DNA of 64,000 nt, from assembly GCA_964631955.1 (NCBI GenBank), contig CAZWBA010000011.1:1-64000 (forward strand), read 5' to 3'. A model generated the notes under the pieces. It searched no databases and had not been told where the DNA came from. It saw only the letters and a list, made by a program, of their open reading frames with translations. The DNA comes from CAMLJR01 sp964631955 (lineage in GTDB: Bacteria > Pseudomonadota > Gammaproteobacteria > Pseudomonadales > CAMLJR01). Of this stretch, positions 1 to 8,491 are shown piece after piece. A program made the position numbers and the translations under genes. Position 1 is the stretch's first letter, and every line of letters starts with the position of its first letter.

Positions 1-95
1 AGGGGGAGTGCCCGAAGGGCGAGGGGGTCATGTTTTAATGGATGACCCCTCCGTCTCGCTGCGCGAGCCACCTCCCCTACTGCGCAGGGGAGGCC
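1..95. repeat. Dispersed palindromic repeat, copy A (beta + inverted alpha)
   Basis: This is the first of five copies of a two-part intergenic repeat and may continue past the left edge. Positions 1-36 are the beta half-unit (GTGCCC-gaa-GGGC hairpin followed by a GAGGGGGTCATGTT end). Positions 43-95 are the alpha half-unit in inverted orientation, with the stems CTCGC/GCGAG and CCTCCCCT/AGGGGAGG. The two halves face each other through their GGTCAT ends, as in copy C and unlike copies B, D and E. It lies 23 bases beyond the stop codon of the urtD gene, so it would fold in the 3' part of the urt transcript, before any urtE. Confidence 0.85.
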
Positions 96-117
96 GAATT
101 AATACCCCGCGCTTTTG

Positions 118-903
118 TTAGTGCCCCAAATAAACTTCAATTACTTTCGGATCTTTCTGCACTGCATCCATCGAACCTTCTTTTAAAATTTTTCCCTGAT
201 GCAAAACGGTTACGCGGTGCGCGATGGCTTTCACGAATTCCATATCGTGCTCAATGACGATGACGGATCGCCCCTGGCAAATTCGCTTGAGTAACTCTCC
301 CGTCAATTCGCGCTCACGCGCGCTCATTCCCGCGACGGGCTCATCAAGCATCAGCAATTCGGGATCCTGTATCAGCAGCATGCCGATTTCGAGCCACTGC
401 TTCTGTCCGTGACTGAGCAGACCCGCCTCGGTATCGAGAAATTCGTCGAGCATTATTTCCCTGGCGATTTCATTGACGCGGGCAATTACATCCGGCGTGC
501 GCCGAAATCCCAGCGCGCCAAATACCGAGCGGCCACGCGGAAACGACACTTCGAGATTTTCAAATACCGTAAGATTTTCGTAGATCGATGGATTCTGAAA
601 TTTTCGACCGACGCCTTCGCGCACGATCTGATATTCGGAAAGCTTCGTCAGCTCTTTGTCTTTGAACTTGATGCTGCCCGCGGTCGATCTGGTTTTTCCG
701 CAGATCAGATCAAGCACTGTGGTTTTTCCGGCGCCATTGGGCCCGATAACGACGCGAATTTCGTTCTTGTCGATATATAGATTCAAATCATCGACCGCTT
801 TGAAACCATCGAACGAGACCGTGAGCCCTTCGACGGTGAGCACGAAATCCTGTTTACGCGGATGCTCTGCAGTACTCATGTATGTTTCGCCACCTAATTG
901 CAT
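118..903 (-). CDS. urtD: Urea/short-chain amide ABC transporter ATP-binding protein UrtD
   Basis: This is one of the two cytoplasmic ATPases of a branched-chain-amino-acid-type (HAAT) importer for urea or small amides. The 261-residue protein has Walker A GPNGAGKT (54-61), an LSHGQKQ signature (163-169) and Walker B LLMLDEP (183-189). LSHGQ in place of LSGGQ is usual for UrtD. A GAGGAG ribosome site lies six bases before the chosen ATG; an in-frame ATG eight codons later is the alternative. The start overlaps the end of urtC by ten bases, which suggests translational coupling. The partner ATPase urtE would lie left of position 1 and is not seen. LivG-like function is the alternative, but the adjoining formamidase favours urea/amide uptake. 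Confidence 0.9.
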   Translation of the reverse strand: MQLGGETYMSTAEHPRKQDFVLTVEGLTVSFDGFKAVDDLNLYIDKNEIRVVIGPNGAGKTTVLDLICGKTRSTAGSIKFKDKELTKLSEYQIVREGVGRKFQNPSIYENLTVFENLEVSFPRGRSVFGALGFRRTPDVIARVNEIAREIMLDEFLDTEAGLLSHGQKQWLEIGMLLIQDPELLMLDEPVAGMSARERELTGELLKRICQGRSVIVIEHDMEFVKAIAHRVTVLHQGKILKEGSMDAVQKDPKVIEVYLGH

Positions 904-2078
904 GACAGCTCCTCACCGCTAGTTGATTTACCTTCCGGGGTTGGCGATTTGCCTTTCGCGATAGCCGCGCTCGCCGCTTCGATGGGTATTTCTGCCTTGC
1001 GGGCAGCGATTTTCGGTCTCACATAGCTGGCATAAACCCCGGCCAGACCATTTGGAAATGCCATCACTACGCCGATGAATAACAGGCCCATGAATACGAG
1101 CCACAGTGTCGGAAAACTTTCGGAGAAATAGGTTTTTCCGAAATTGACGAGCAGCGTTCCATACACGGCACCGATCAACGACATGCGCCCGCCGACCGCA
1201 GCGAAAATCACCATTTCAATCGAAGGTACGATGCCGACGAATGAAGGCGACATGAATCCCACCTGCAGAGTAAACATCGCTCCGCCGATGGCGGAAATCA
1301 TTGCCGCAACGCAGAACACGAAGATATGAAAACTCGATACGTCGTAGCCGGAAAAGCGTACGCGGTCTTCGCGATCGCGCATCGCGAGCATGAGCTTGCC
1401 GAGCTTCGATACAATGATGGCGCGAACAGCGAGAATGCAGCCGAACAGCAAAATGCCATTGGCAAAATACAGAATGTATTTGGCGCTATCGGAACGGATG
1501 TCCCAGCCGAGCAGCGTACGCAAATCGGTCATGCCATTTATGCCGCCGGTATAACCCTGCTGGCCGACGATGAGAATGGTGAGAATCGATGCAATGGCCT
1601 GCGTGATGATCGAAAAATACACCCCGCCAACGCGGCGCTTGAACATGGCCGCGCCGATGATGTACGCGAAAATTCCCGGTACCAGAATCACGGCAATGAT
1701 TGTAAAAGTCAGACTATGGAAAGGCTCCCAGAACCACGGCAATTCGGTGATCTGATTCCAGTCCATGAAATCGGGAATGCCTGGCGTCGATTGAATTTTC
1801 GTGCTTTCGGGATCGGAGGCTTCGAGTTTTAAAAACATCGCCATCGCATAACCGCCGAGACCGAAGAAAATGCCCTGCCCCAGACTCAGAATTCCGCCGT
1901 AGCCCCAACATAGAACCAACCCCACCGCGACGAAGGCATACGTCAGATATTTCCCGACGAGATTGAGTCGGAAAATATCAAAGATCAGCGGAAATGCGAT
2001 GAATATGATGGCTGCGAGAATGAGTAAACCGACAATGCCTTCACGCCCACCCAACCATTTCTGAACAGCTGCATTCAT
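894..2078 (-). CDS. urtC: Urea/amide ABC transporter permease UrtC
   Basis: This is the second membrane permease of the HAAT importer, of the LivM/UrtC family. The 394-residue protein has about ten hydrophobic segments, starting with one near residues 15-35. The family core pattern GYTGGINGMTDL sits near residues 175-186, and the Gly-rich EMVIFAAVGGRMSLIGAVYG cytoplasmic loop near 288-307 is the coupling region that contacts the ATPases. The C-terminal tail after about residue 365 is polar and probably disordered. A GAGGTTTT ribosome site precedes the ATG. It lies between urtB (59-base gap) and urtD (overlap) in one operon. Confidence 0.9.
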   Translation of the reverse strand: MNAAVQKWLGGREGIVGLLILAAIIFIAFPLIFDIFRLNLVGKYLTYAFVAVGLVLCWGYGGILSLGQGIFFGLGGYAMAMFLKLEASDPESTKIQSTPGIPDFMDWNQITELPWFWEPFHSLTFTIIAVILVPGIFAYIIGAAMFKRRVGGVYFSIITQAIASILTILIVGQQGYTGGINGMTDLRTLLGWDIRSDSAKYILYFANGILLFGCILAVRAIIVSKLGKLMLAMRDREDRVRFSGYDVSSFHIFVFCVAAMISAIGGAMFTLQVGFMSPSFVGIVPSIEMVIFAAVGGRMSLIGAVYGTLLVNFGKTYFSESFPTLWLVFMGLLFIGVVMAFPNGLAGVYASYVRPKIAARKAEIPIEAASAAIAKGKSPTPEGKSTSGEELSCN

Positions 2079-2137
2079 GAATAAAACCTCGACTGTCTGT
2101 TAGGTTCCTGTGACAGCTACCTGTCGTTTTCGAATTT

Positions 2138-3058
2138 CTATTTGCGGACCCTGATCGAGAACAACCCTTCCGGGCGAATCATCAGAATGGCGACGATGCC
2201 GACCAGCGTTAATACTTTTGCCATCGCTCCGCTCAGGAAAAAGCCAAGAATCGATTGCGTCTGCGCGATCGTGAATGACGAGGCAAATGTACCGAGCAAG
2301 CTGCCGGCGCCGCCGAACACAACCACCAGGAAAGTGTCGACGATATAGAGTGAGCCGCTGGTCGGACCTGTCGATGCAATCGTCGTAAAGGCCGCGCCTG
2401 CCACACCGGCGATACCGCAACCGAGCGCAAAAGTAATGCGATCCACCTTGGCGGTGTCGATACCAACCGCGCTCGCCATGACGCGATTTTGTGTTGTCGC
2501 GCGGACTTTCAACCCCCAGCGCGAGCGATAGAGGAAGATGAATACCAGCGCAGATAAAAACACCGTTAAACCGAATACAAAAATGCCGTTGATAGGAATA
2601 TCCAGCCCTTCGCGCAGCGTTAACGAACCCATCAGCCAGTCAGGCAGGGTTGCGCTCATTTCGCGCGCACCGAATGCCGAGCGAAATATCTGCTGCATGA
2701 TGAGGCTGAGCCCCCATGTCGCCAGCAAGGTATCCAGCGGACGCTTGTACAGATGCCGAATGATGGAAAGCTCGACAAGGTAGCCGATTAGAAATGCGAT
2801 GCCGAAGGCAACGAGCACCGCAAAGATGAAATAAAAGTTTTTTATTTCGGGAAATTGTTCTGCAAGCAATGACATCGCCACGGTGCTGTAAGCCCCGATG
2901 GTGAGAAACTCACCGTGCGCCATATTGATCACACCCATTTGCCCGAAGATGATTGCGAGACCGAGCGCCATGAGCACGAATACGGAAAACAAACTGATGC
3001 CGACGAAGGCCTGCATCGTGAAAATATCGATTAACTCAGATCCCGAATAGCCACCCAT
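2138..3058 (-). CDS. urtB: Urea/amide ABC transporter permease UrtB (short form)
   Basis: This is the first permease of the importer, of the LivH/UrtB family, with about eight membrane segments. The coupling-loop pattern VVVFGGAGSLLGTFASSF is near the C-terminus. At 306 residues it lacks the long N-terminal extension found on many proteobacterial UrtB proteins. It is therefore closer in form to LivH or to the amide-transporter permease FmdE described in Methylophilus. GAGGAATT precedes the ATG. Repeat copy B fills most of the gap between urtA and this gene, so the permeases may be expressed below the level of the binding protein. Confidence 0.88.
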   Translation of the reverse strand: MGGYSGSELIDIFTMQAFVGISLFSVFVLMALGLAIIFGQMGVINMAHGEFLTIGAYSTVAMSLLAEQFPEIKNFYFIFAVLVAFGIAFLIGYLVELSIIRHLYKRPLDTLLATWGLSLIMQQIFRSAFGAREMSATLPDWLMGSLTLREGLDIPINGIFVFGLTVFLSALVFIFLYRSRWGLKVRATTQNRVMASAVGIDTAKVDRITFALGCGIAGVAGAAFTTIASTGPTSGSLYIVDTFLVVVFGGAGSLLGTFASSFTIAQTQSILGFFLSGAMAKVLTLVGIVAILMIRPEGLFSIRVRK

Positions 3059-3107
3059 TTTTAATTCCTCTAGAACTGCTACTCAATTAGGGAATTTAGA
3101 CGCGACA

Positions 3108-3243
3108 ATCACCCCCTCGCCCCTTTCGGGACACTCCCCTTTAGACCCTTTGGGCCCTACTTCGCAGGGGGAGCCATTAGCACCACCGATTGCCTCCCCT
3201 AATTTTTAGGGGAGGTGTCGCGAAGCGACGGAGGGGTCATGTT
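3108..3243. repeat. Dispersed palindromic repeat, copy B (inverted beta + alpha)
   Basis: This copy fills the urtA-urtB gap. The inverted beta half-unit (3108-3173) is followed by a short joining sequence and the alpha half-unit. Alpha has the hairpins CCTCCCCT-aattttt-AGGGGAGG (3193-3215) and GTCGC-gaa-GCGAC (3217-3229), then the GAGGGGTCATGTTT end. That end runs directly into the urtA stop codon (TTA on this strand at 3243-3245). Being inside the operon, it would fold in the urtA 3' region and could protect the upstream message or reduce read-through. Confidence 0.88.
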
Positions 3244-4493
3244 TACTGATATCCTTTCGGAAACGGATTCGGCTCGATCAAATCAGATTCGTGAATCACC
3301 TTCGCCTGACCGTCTTTCTGCCACACAGCGATGCGTGCCTTGCTCCATAAGTGATGGTTGTCGTGAAGCTTCACGTAACCCTCCGGTGCGGTTTTCAATT
3401 CAATGCCCGGCGACGCTGCAACGACTTTGTCGACATCGAAACTGCCGGCCTTTTCCACCGCAGCTTTCCACAGCCATGGGCCGAGGTAGGCAGCCTGCGT
3501 AACGTCGCCAATCACGCTATCCGCGCCCCATTTTTTCTTAAAGGTTTCGACGAAGGCTTTGTTGTTGGGATTGTCGAGCGATTGGAAATATTTCATCGAC
3601 GAATACAGGCCTTCAACGTTTTCGCCGCCGATGCCGAGTACTTCGTCCTCAGTAACGGAAATGGTTAACATCGGTTGTTTCTTGAAGTTCAAACCAGCTG
3701 CATTCAACTGTTTGAACCAGGCGACGTTCGAACCACCGACAACCGCGCCGAAAACGAGATCGGGTTTTTTCAGTTTGATCTTGTTGATGAGCGGGCCGAA
3801 CTGCGTCGAGCCAAGCGCGTAATATTCCTCGCCGACCACCTCGCCTTTCAGCACGTTTTCGATGTGCTTACGCGCGATCTTCATCGAGGTGCGCGGCCAG
3901 ATGTAATCGGAACCGACGAGATAGAACTTTTTCGCACCCAGTGTTTTGCTGGCCCAGTCAAGACTCGCAAGAATTTGCTGGGTGGCTTCCTGGCCGGTGT
4001 AGAAAACATTTTTTGACTGCTCCAGCCCTTCATAAAACGTCGGGTAATAGAGCAGACCGTTATCGTGTTCAAACACCGGCAATACCGCTTTACGCGATGC
4101 GGAAGTCCAGCAACCAAACACTGCGGCGACCTTATCTTTCTCAAGCAATTTTTTGGATTTCTCCGCGAAGGTCGGCCAGTCGCTGGCACCATCTTCCTGG
4201 ATGACTTCTATTTTTCGTCCGAGAATTCCGCCCATCGCGTTGATTTGTTCGATAGCAAGTTTTTCAGCTTCGACCGATCCCGTTTCGGAGATGGCCATCG
4301 TGCCCGTCACCGAATGCAGAATGCCGACAGTGACGGTTTTATCGGTTACCGCCAGTCCGGTGGTATTCACCTTGGCTGTCGGCAAATCCGCGCCGTGAAC
4401 CGGCATACTCAAAATCGATGCACTTAAGATCGATGCTCCACACAATAAAGCCGCCAATGTTTTTTTCTTTAAAAATTTCATTTTCACAGACAT
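3243..4493 (-). CDS. urtA: Periplasmic urea/amide-binding protein UrtA
   Basis: This is the substrate-binding component of the importer. The 416-residue protein begins with a clear Sec signal peptide (KMKFLKKKTLAALLCGASIL, then small residues to about Ala35). The mature protein is a type I periplasmic-binding fold of the UrtA/FmdD group, with the family features VGILHSVTGTMAISE near 56-70, FGCWTSASRKAVLPVFE near 126-142 and a conserved NGLLYYPTFYEG stretch. GGGAGAG precedes the ATG. It is the first gene of the leftward operon and diverges from fmdA across about 520 bases. Urea and short-chain amides cannot be told apart from sequence alone. Confidence 0.92.
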   Translation of the reverse strand: MSVKMKFLKKKTLAALLCGASILSASILSMPVHGADLPTAKVNTTGLAVTDKTVTVGILHSVTGTMAISETGSVEAEKLAIEQINAMGGILGRKIEVIQEDGASDWPTFAEKSKKLLEKDKVAAVFGCWTSASRKAVLPVFEHDNGLLYYPTFYEGLEQSKNVFYTGQEATQQILASLDWASKTLGAKKFYLVGSDYIWPRTSMKIARKHIENVLKGEVVGEEYYALGSTQFGPLINKIKLKKPDLVFGAVVGGSNVAWFKQLNAAGLNFKKQPMLTISVTEDEVLGIGGENVEGLYSSMKYFQSLDNPNNKAFVETFKKKWGADSVIGDVTQAAYLGPWLWKAAVEKAGSFDVDKVVAASPGIELKTAPEGYVKLHDNHHLWSKARIAVWQKDGQAKVIHESDLIEPNPFPKGYQ

Positions 4494-5016
4494 CTCGTCT
4501 CTCCCATGGTCAACGCTTTAAAAATCTCGGATCTAAATAGCTTCGAAATCTCTCGCGGACTTTTTGAGAAATTTCGTTCGGTGCACGCCACGAAAGATTA
4601 AGAGCAACGGTTATGCCATCGCCTCTGCGAAAATAATTTTTGATGAATTATTATTTTTTATCGAATTAGCGCACGCCTTTAAACAAGGGCTTATCCGCTT
4701 TACCTGCGGCTCATATCCATAAATATCTTTCTATTACTTTTTAAAAAAGGAAACCGACTTGCTATTTTCTTTCATTCAGCTATTCGTCATTTTCAGTTTG
4801 TCACTGTTAATGGCAGATTTGGCATTTGACATTGTCATCTTTGTCAAACGCCGCAAATTTCTGCATTCGGTCTTTTTGCATCAAAACGGATATTGACTGC
4901 GCGAAAACACGGCATTTATCGCGTCAATAACGCAAGTCCCCGCAATGGCACAGTCCATGCTCAATACACTGCATTCCTTTTTAAATGAATTGCAGCAACA
5001 CTATTGGGAGAGAGCC
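4494..5016. promoter_or_regulatory. Divergent control region between urtA and fmdA
   Basis: This is a 523-base A+T-rich stretch with no supported gene. It must hold the leftward urt and rightward fmd promoters. I could not fix a convincing sigma-70 pair on either strand. The only striking element is an inverted repeat at 4825-4848, listed separately. An in-frame ATG at 4945 would add 24 residues to formamidase, but it has no ribosome site and the extra residues do not look like the family. Confidence 0.5.
4825..4848. promoter_or_regulatory. Inverted repeat, candidate operator
   Basis: TTTGACA and TGTCAAA form perfect seven-base arms around a ten-base spacer. This is the size of a dimeric repressor or activator site. 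The location between divergent urt and fmd genes would suit control of both. The regulator is unknown. Confidence 0.3.
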
Positions 5017-6240
5017 ATGACCGATACGTTAGTGAAGATCGATTTTTCAAAAGCTCCGGAAGAACATCCGTGCATTCACAATCGCTGGCATCCGGATATT
5101 CCAATGATTGCGTGGGTCAAGCCCGGCGATGATTTCATCATCGAGTGCATGGATTGGACCGGCGGGCAGATTCTCAATAATGATTCTGCCGATGACGTGC
5201 GCGATGTCGATCTCACCAAGGTGCATTATTTAAGTGGCCCGATCGGTATCGAAGGTGCGGAGCCTGGCGATCTGCTGGTCGTCGATATTCTGGATGTCGG
5301 CACGCTCGACCAGTTCAAATGGGGCTTCAACGGATTCTTCGCCAAAGAAAACGGTGGCGGATTTCTCACCGAGCACTTTCCCGATGCGCATAAATCCATC
5401 TGGGATTTCAAAGGTATCTATGCGTCGTCGCGCCACGTTCCCGGTGTTAGCTTCGCGGGCATCATGCATCCGGGATTGATCGGATGTCTGCCATCGAAAG
5501 CACTGCTCGACACCTGGAATAAACGCGAAGGTGCGCTGGCCGCAACGGGGCCAGGTTTATGCGCCCCCACAGCGCCCGAGACTGCTCACATGGGCGGCAT
5601 GAAAAGTGAAGCTGCAAAAAGTGCGGCGATGGAAGCTGCGCGCACCGTACCGCCGCGCGAACACGGCGGTAATTGCGACATCAAGGATTTGACCAAAGGC
5701 TCGAAAGTGTATTTTCCCGTGTACGTAAAAGGTGGCGGATTATCGATGGGCGATCTGCACTTCTCACAAGGCGATGGCGAAATCACCTTTTGCGGCGCGA
5801 TTGAAATGGCGGGATGGATTCATATCAAGGTCGATATCATCAAGGGTGGTGTCAGCAAATACGGCATCAAGAATCCCATCTTCAAACCGAGCCCGTTAAA
5901 ACCCGAATACAAAAATTATTTGATCTTCGAAGGCATTTCGGTCGACGAAACCGGCAAGCAATATTATCTCGACGCACATGTCGCGTATCGGCAGGCCTGT
6001 CTGAACGCGATCGAGTATTTGAAGAAATTCGGTTACACCGGCGCACAGGCCTACGCGATTTTAGGCTGCGCGCCTGTTGAAGGTCATATCAGCGGCATCG
6101 TCGATATTCCGAATGCCTGCGCAACATTATTCCTGCCGACCGATATTTTCGACGGCGATATCAACCCAGGCAAGAACGGGCCTGTCCCCTTCGTCGGCGG
6201 AGGCAGGGATATTCCCGTTTCCTATTGGAAAGATAAATAG
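5017..6240 (+). CDS. fmdA: Formamidase/acetamidase
   Basis: This enzyme hydrolyses formamide (and related short amides) to ammonia and the acid in the cytoplasm. The 407 residues match the usual FmdA/AmdA length. Family landmarks include HNRWHPDIPMIAWVKPGDDF near the start, the GGNCDIKDLTKGSKVYFPVYVKGG region and GDLHFSQGDGEITFCGAIEM in the C-terminal half. GGGAGAGA stands just before the ATG at 5017, which decides this start over an ATG 24 codons upstream. Divergence from urtABCD and linkage to fmdB reproduce the fmd gene neighbourhood of methylotrophs and make a transport-plus-hydrolysis nitrogen module likely. Confidence 0.93.
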   Translation: MTDTLVKIDFSKAPEEHPCIHNRWHPDIPMIAWVKPGDDFIIECMDWTGGQILNNDSADDVRDVDLTKVHYLSGPIGIEGAEPGDLLVVDILDVGTLDQFKWGFNGFFAKENGGGFLTEHFPDAHKSIWDFKGIYASSRHVPGVSFAGIMHPGLIGCLPSKALLDTWNKREGALAATGPGLCAPTAPETAHMGGMKSEAAKSAAMEAARTVPPREHGGNCDIKDLTKGSKVYFPVYVKGGGLSMGDLHFSQGDGEITFCGAIEMAGWIHIKVDIIKGGVSKYGIKNPIFKPSPLKPEYKNYLIFEGISVDETGKQYYLDAHVAYRQACLNAIEYLKKFGYTGAQAYAILGCAPVEGHISGIVDIPNACATLFLPTDIFDGDINPGKNGPVPFVGGGRDIPVSYWKDK

Positions 6241-6280
6241 CTACTGGAAAGACAAGCGAGGACTGGAAGGATAAATAGCT
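6222..6280 (+). repeat. Imperfect triplicate of the fmdA 3' end
   Basis: The last 19 bases of fmdA, including its stop (CTATTGGAAAGATAAATAG), are followed at once by two degenerate copies at 6241-6260 and 6261-6280. Each is about 19-20 bases. The third again carries ATAAATAG. It looks like a small tandem duplication of the gene end and has no obvious role. Confidence 0.6.
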
Positions 6281-6409
6281 GGAGAGTTCATCGTTTTTGC
6301 AGGCTGCGTTTTTCTGTACAGGCGTTCTCTGTATGGATATGGCAGTCCCGACCGGCCTGCTGTTTTTATTTCAAGTCGATTTTTAACACGGTTTTTCGAG
6401 GGTCAAATC

Positions 6410-6751
6410 ATGCCGGTATACGATTATCGATGCAGCGAGTGCGAGTGCGAATTCACGATGCTCATGCCGATGTCGCGCAGTTCCGATCCGATGTCCTGCC
6501 CGAGCTGCGCGCACAATGCGCAGCGTCTCATTTCCGCGCCGCATCTCAGCACCATGCGCGCGGAAGTTCGCTCGGCGCATCAAATCAACGAACGCAGCGC
6601 GCACGAACCGAAAATGATGACAGGCGGCCATCGCTGCGGCGCGGAATGCTCGCACCGAAATCATGGCAAAGCCGGACCGTCGGATAAACTTCAACAACCC
6701 GCCCTCAAGCAGGTCAGCGCTGCCAAACGACCCTGGATGCTGGGGCACTGA
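6410..6751 (+). CDS. fmdB: FmdB family zinc-ribbon protein
   Basis: This is a small protein of the FmdB/putative regulatory family, whose namesake is encoded beside formamidase. The 113 residues open with the typical MPVYDYRCSECECEF. Cys8-x-x-Cys11 and a second CPSC pair near residues 30-33 would bind one zinc. The remaining tail is polar and poorly conserved, with extra Cys/His residues (HRCGAECSHRNH) that could form another metal site. The role is described as regulatory for amide genes, but the biochemistry is not settled. It lies 170 bases after fmdA on the same strand, probably in the same transcript. Confidence 0.85.
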   Translation: MPVYDYRCSECECEFTMLMPMSRSSDPMSCPSCAHNAQRLISAPHLSTMRAEVRSAHQINERSAHEPKMMTGGHRCGAECSHRNHGKAGPSDKLQQPALKQVSAAKRPWMLGH

Positions 6752-6822
6752 TCTGTTCTTCACACACCACGTGGCGAACACAGGCAAGCAAAGGAATACG
6801 GGGGTAAACCGGAGAAAAAAAT

Positions 6823-6850
6823 AAACCCGCAGCATGACTGCTGCGGGTTT
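6823..6850 (-). terminator. Intrinsic terminator between converging genes
   Basis: AAACCCGCAGCA and TGCTGCGGGTTT form a perfect 12-base stem around a TGAC loop. On the minus strand it is followed by a T-rich run, so it ends the leftward secreted-protein gene. On the plus strand the stem itself ends in TTT and may also stop the fmdAB transcript. Confidence 0.85.
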
Positions 6851-6871
6851 ATAGAGGATCAGGGAAGAGTA

Positions 6872-7156
6872 TTAGTCGCCTGAAGTATCCTTGCACGCCA
6901 TTTTAGCGGCGCGAATCTGTTTCTTGTCGCAGTTCTCTTTCGAGTCTTTACCAACGCACCAGTTGCGGCGTTGATCCCACGCGGTCAGTGGTTGTTCTGT
7001 GCCGTCCGAGCACTTGACTGTGTAGCTCGCGTACTCCTGTCCGTCCGGTGCTTTACCGTCCGAAACGAAAGTAATGCTGGTTGGCTTGGATGCATGCGCA
7101 GCCATGGACAATACCAAGCAGCTCGCGGCAATGGCTGTGTGCAAAATAGTTCTCAT
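6872..7156 (-). CDS. Small secreted cysteine-containing protein, unknown function
   Basis: I do not recognise this 94-residue protein. It has a Sec signal peptide (RTILHTAIAASCLVLSMAAHA), so the mature form of about 73 residues should be periplasmic. The mature part is charged and polar and carries four cysteines (VKCSDG, NWCVG, ENCDKK, KMACKD), enough for two disulfides. The ATG at 7156 has AAGGAG at proper spacing; a GTG two codons earlier is less likely. A candidate promoter lies about 140 bases upstream and a strong terminator follows, so it is probably a single-gene unit. Confidence 0.75.
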   Translation of the reverse strand: MRTILHTAIAASCLVLSMAAHASKPTSITFVSDGKAPDGQEYASYTVKCSDGTEQPLTAWDQRRNWCVGKDSKENCDKKQIRAAKMACKDTSGD

Positions 7157-7490
7157 GATCACTCCTTCGGATGCAGCGGATTAGTAACACGCCTGAATAG
7201 TAAGTGGGGACTGGAGGGTTTGCCAGTACGCCAAATTGATCGGTGTTAAAAACAGCGATTCGCTAGCGCCAAAATATCGCTCTAACCGCTTGATTATAGA
7301 CCATTAATTTAGTCATCTCGACATTAAATAAATAAAATTACTTATAGTTAATTACGCATTCTTAATTCATCTGACACCGTATTCGTGGCGCTGACAAAAA
7401 TGTATTTCAAACAATTCCGGGAGTTTTTCAAAAAAGATTGTGCAGAAATGCAACAGTGCGGTAACAACTTATGTTTCACGCTGGATGAAA
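7157..7490. other. Intergenic region, A+T-rich, no gene seen
   Basis: About 330 bases separate two leftward genes. Apart from the candidate promoter at 7293-7321, I see no RNA gene, repeat or coding signal. Confidence 0.5.
7293..7321 (-). promoter_or_regulatory. Candidate sigma-70 promoter for the small secreted protein
   Basis: On the minus strand a perfect TATAAT (7293-7298) is preceded, across 17 bases, by TCGAGA (7316-7321; four of six match TTGACA). It would give a leader of roughly 130 bases before the gene starting at 7156. Confidence 0.45.
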
Positions 7491-8279
7491 TCAGGCAATC
7501 GCTTGCTGAACGTGCTGCCGTTGCATCTGCATGATCATGCGTTCGAGCGAACGCTGTTCGACCCGGGGCATATCCCGAAACTGCGCACCGATTAAAAAAC
7601 GATCGGCATCACTGGATTTGGCATTCACGTTTGTGACGTTACGCACATCGGCTGCGCATTGAAAATTACGCCCCGCAAATTCGAATTGTAAATCGTGCAG
7701 AACATCGCCGGCGGCTGGCCGGACACCACCGGCGACTTCAAGGCGGATCCCCGTCGAGGACAGATCGCGCACGCGTGCCGAACAACGCTCATGATCGGGG
7801 GCGAGAAACTCCGAAACCACTCCCCAGCCCTGCCCCAGCTGCAAACGGAACGAACCGCGGCGCTGGTTATAGTCGAGGCTTTCGGGTAGCGCCAGCCAGT
7901 AACTTTCCAGCTGGCCATCGTCGCGACGCGAAATGATATGCGTGTTGAAGGTCAGGCGGCGTTTGCCATCCAGGCGCACCGTCACCGTCAGCGGCTGCCC
8001 GGGCAGACCAACGAACCCGGCGGGAAATAATTCATCGATTTCGACGACACCGCGCTCGGGATCCACGCCGATGATGATGCTCTGATAGCGCGCATCGATG
8101 CCCGAGATGGCGACATCGATCAGCGCATGCGAACGCTGAACATCGAACAGATTGAGATAGACCTCGCGCAACGCACTCAGATTCGGCGATTCCGGTATGG
8201 ATATCGATTCGGCCACGGGCTCTGCAGGCGCGGCGACCAGCGGTTTCTGGCGCTGTCTCTTCAGCCAATCGCGAAGCAT
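7491..8279 (-). CDS. PilZ domain protein, YcgR-like (c-di-GMP binding)
   Basis: This is a predicted cyclic-di-GMP receptor. The 262-residue protein has a polar N-terminus, a YcgR-like N-terminal beta domain (about 60-135) and a C-terminal PilZ domain. The PilZ domain shows the nucleotide-binding motif QRRGSFR (an RxxxR arrangement) near 140-146 and the second motif DLSSTGIRL near 170-178. AGGAG lies seven bases before the ATG at 8279; the longer in-frame reading adds a Cys/Arg-rich stretch without support. YcgR proteins brake flagella, but many PilZ proteins act on other targets. No flagellar genes are adjacent, so the target is open. Confidence 0.82.
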   Translation of the reverse strand: MLRDWLKRQRQKPLVAAPAEPVAESISIPESPNLSALREVYLNLFDVQRSHALIDVAISGIDARYQSIIIGVDPERGVVEIDELFPAGFVGLPGQPLTVTVRLDGKRRLTFNTHIISRRDDGQLESYWLALPESLDYNQRRGSFRLQLGQGWGVVSEFLAPDHERCSARVRDLSSTGIRLEVAGGVRPAAGDVLHDLQFEFAGRNFQCAADVRNVTNVNAKSSDADRFLIGAQFRDMPRVEQRSLERMIMQMQRQHVQQAIA

Positions 8280-8491
8280 GAATTGTCTCCTGTAAGCGCA
8301 CCGGCAGCGAATAGGCATTATTGCTGCGGTTATCGCCCAAAAAAATGCAACTTGAATAAAACTCTATCACAATCGCTCCCACCGCTGTTTGACCCCCGCG
8401 CCGGCTGCTCCATACTTGGTGTTGCCGTCGACGCGCCCGATTTAAAACAGAGCCGCGACGATTCATCCACGCCTGGTCCGGAAGCAATGCC

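Noticed and set aside
4810..4840. Sigma-54 promoter before fmdA (TGGCAttTGacatTG)
   Set aside because: The GG-to-GC spacing is off by one or more bases and the -12 element lacks GC, so the match is not good enough.
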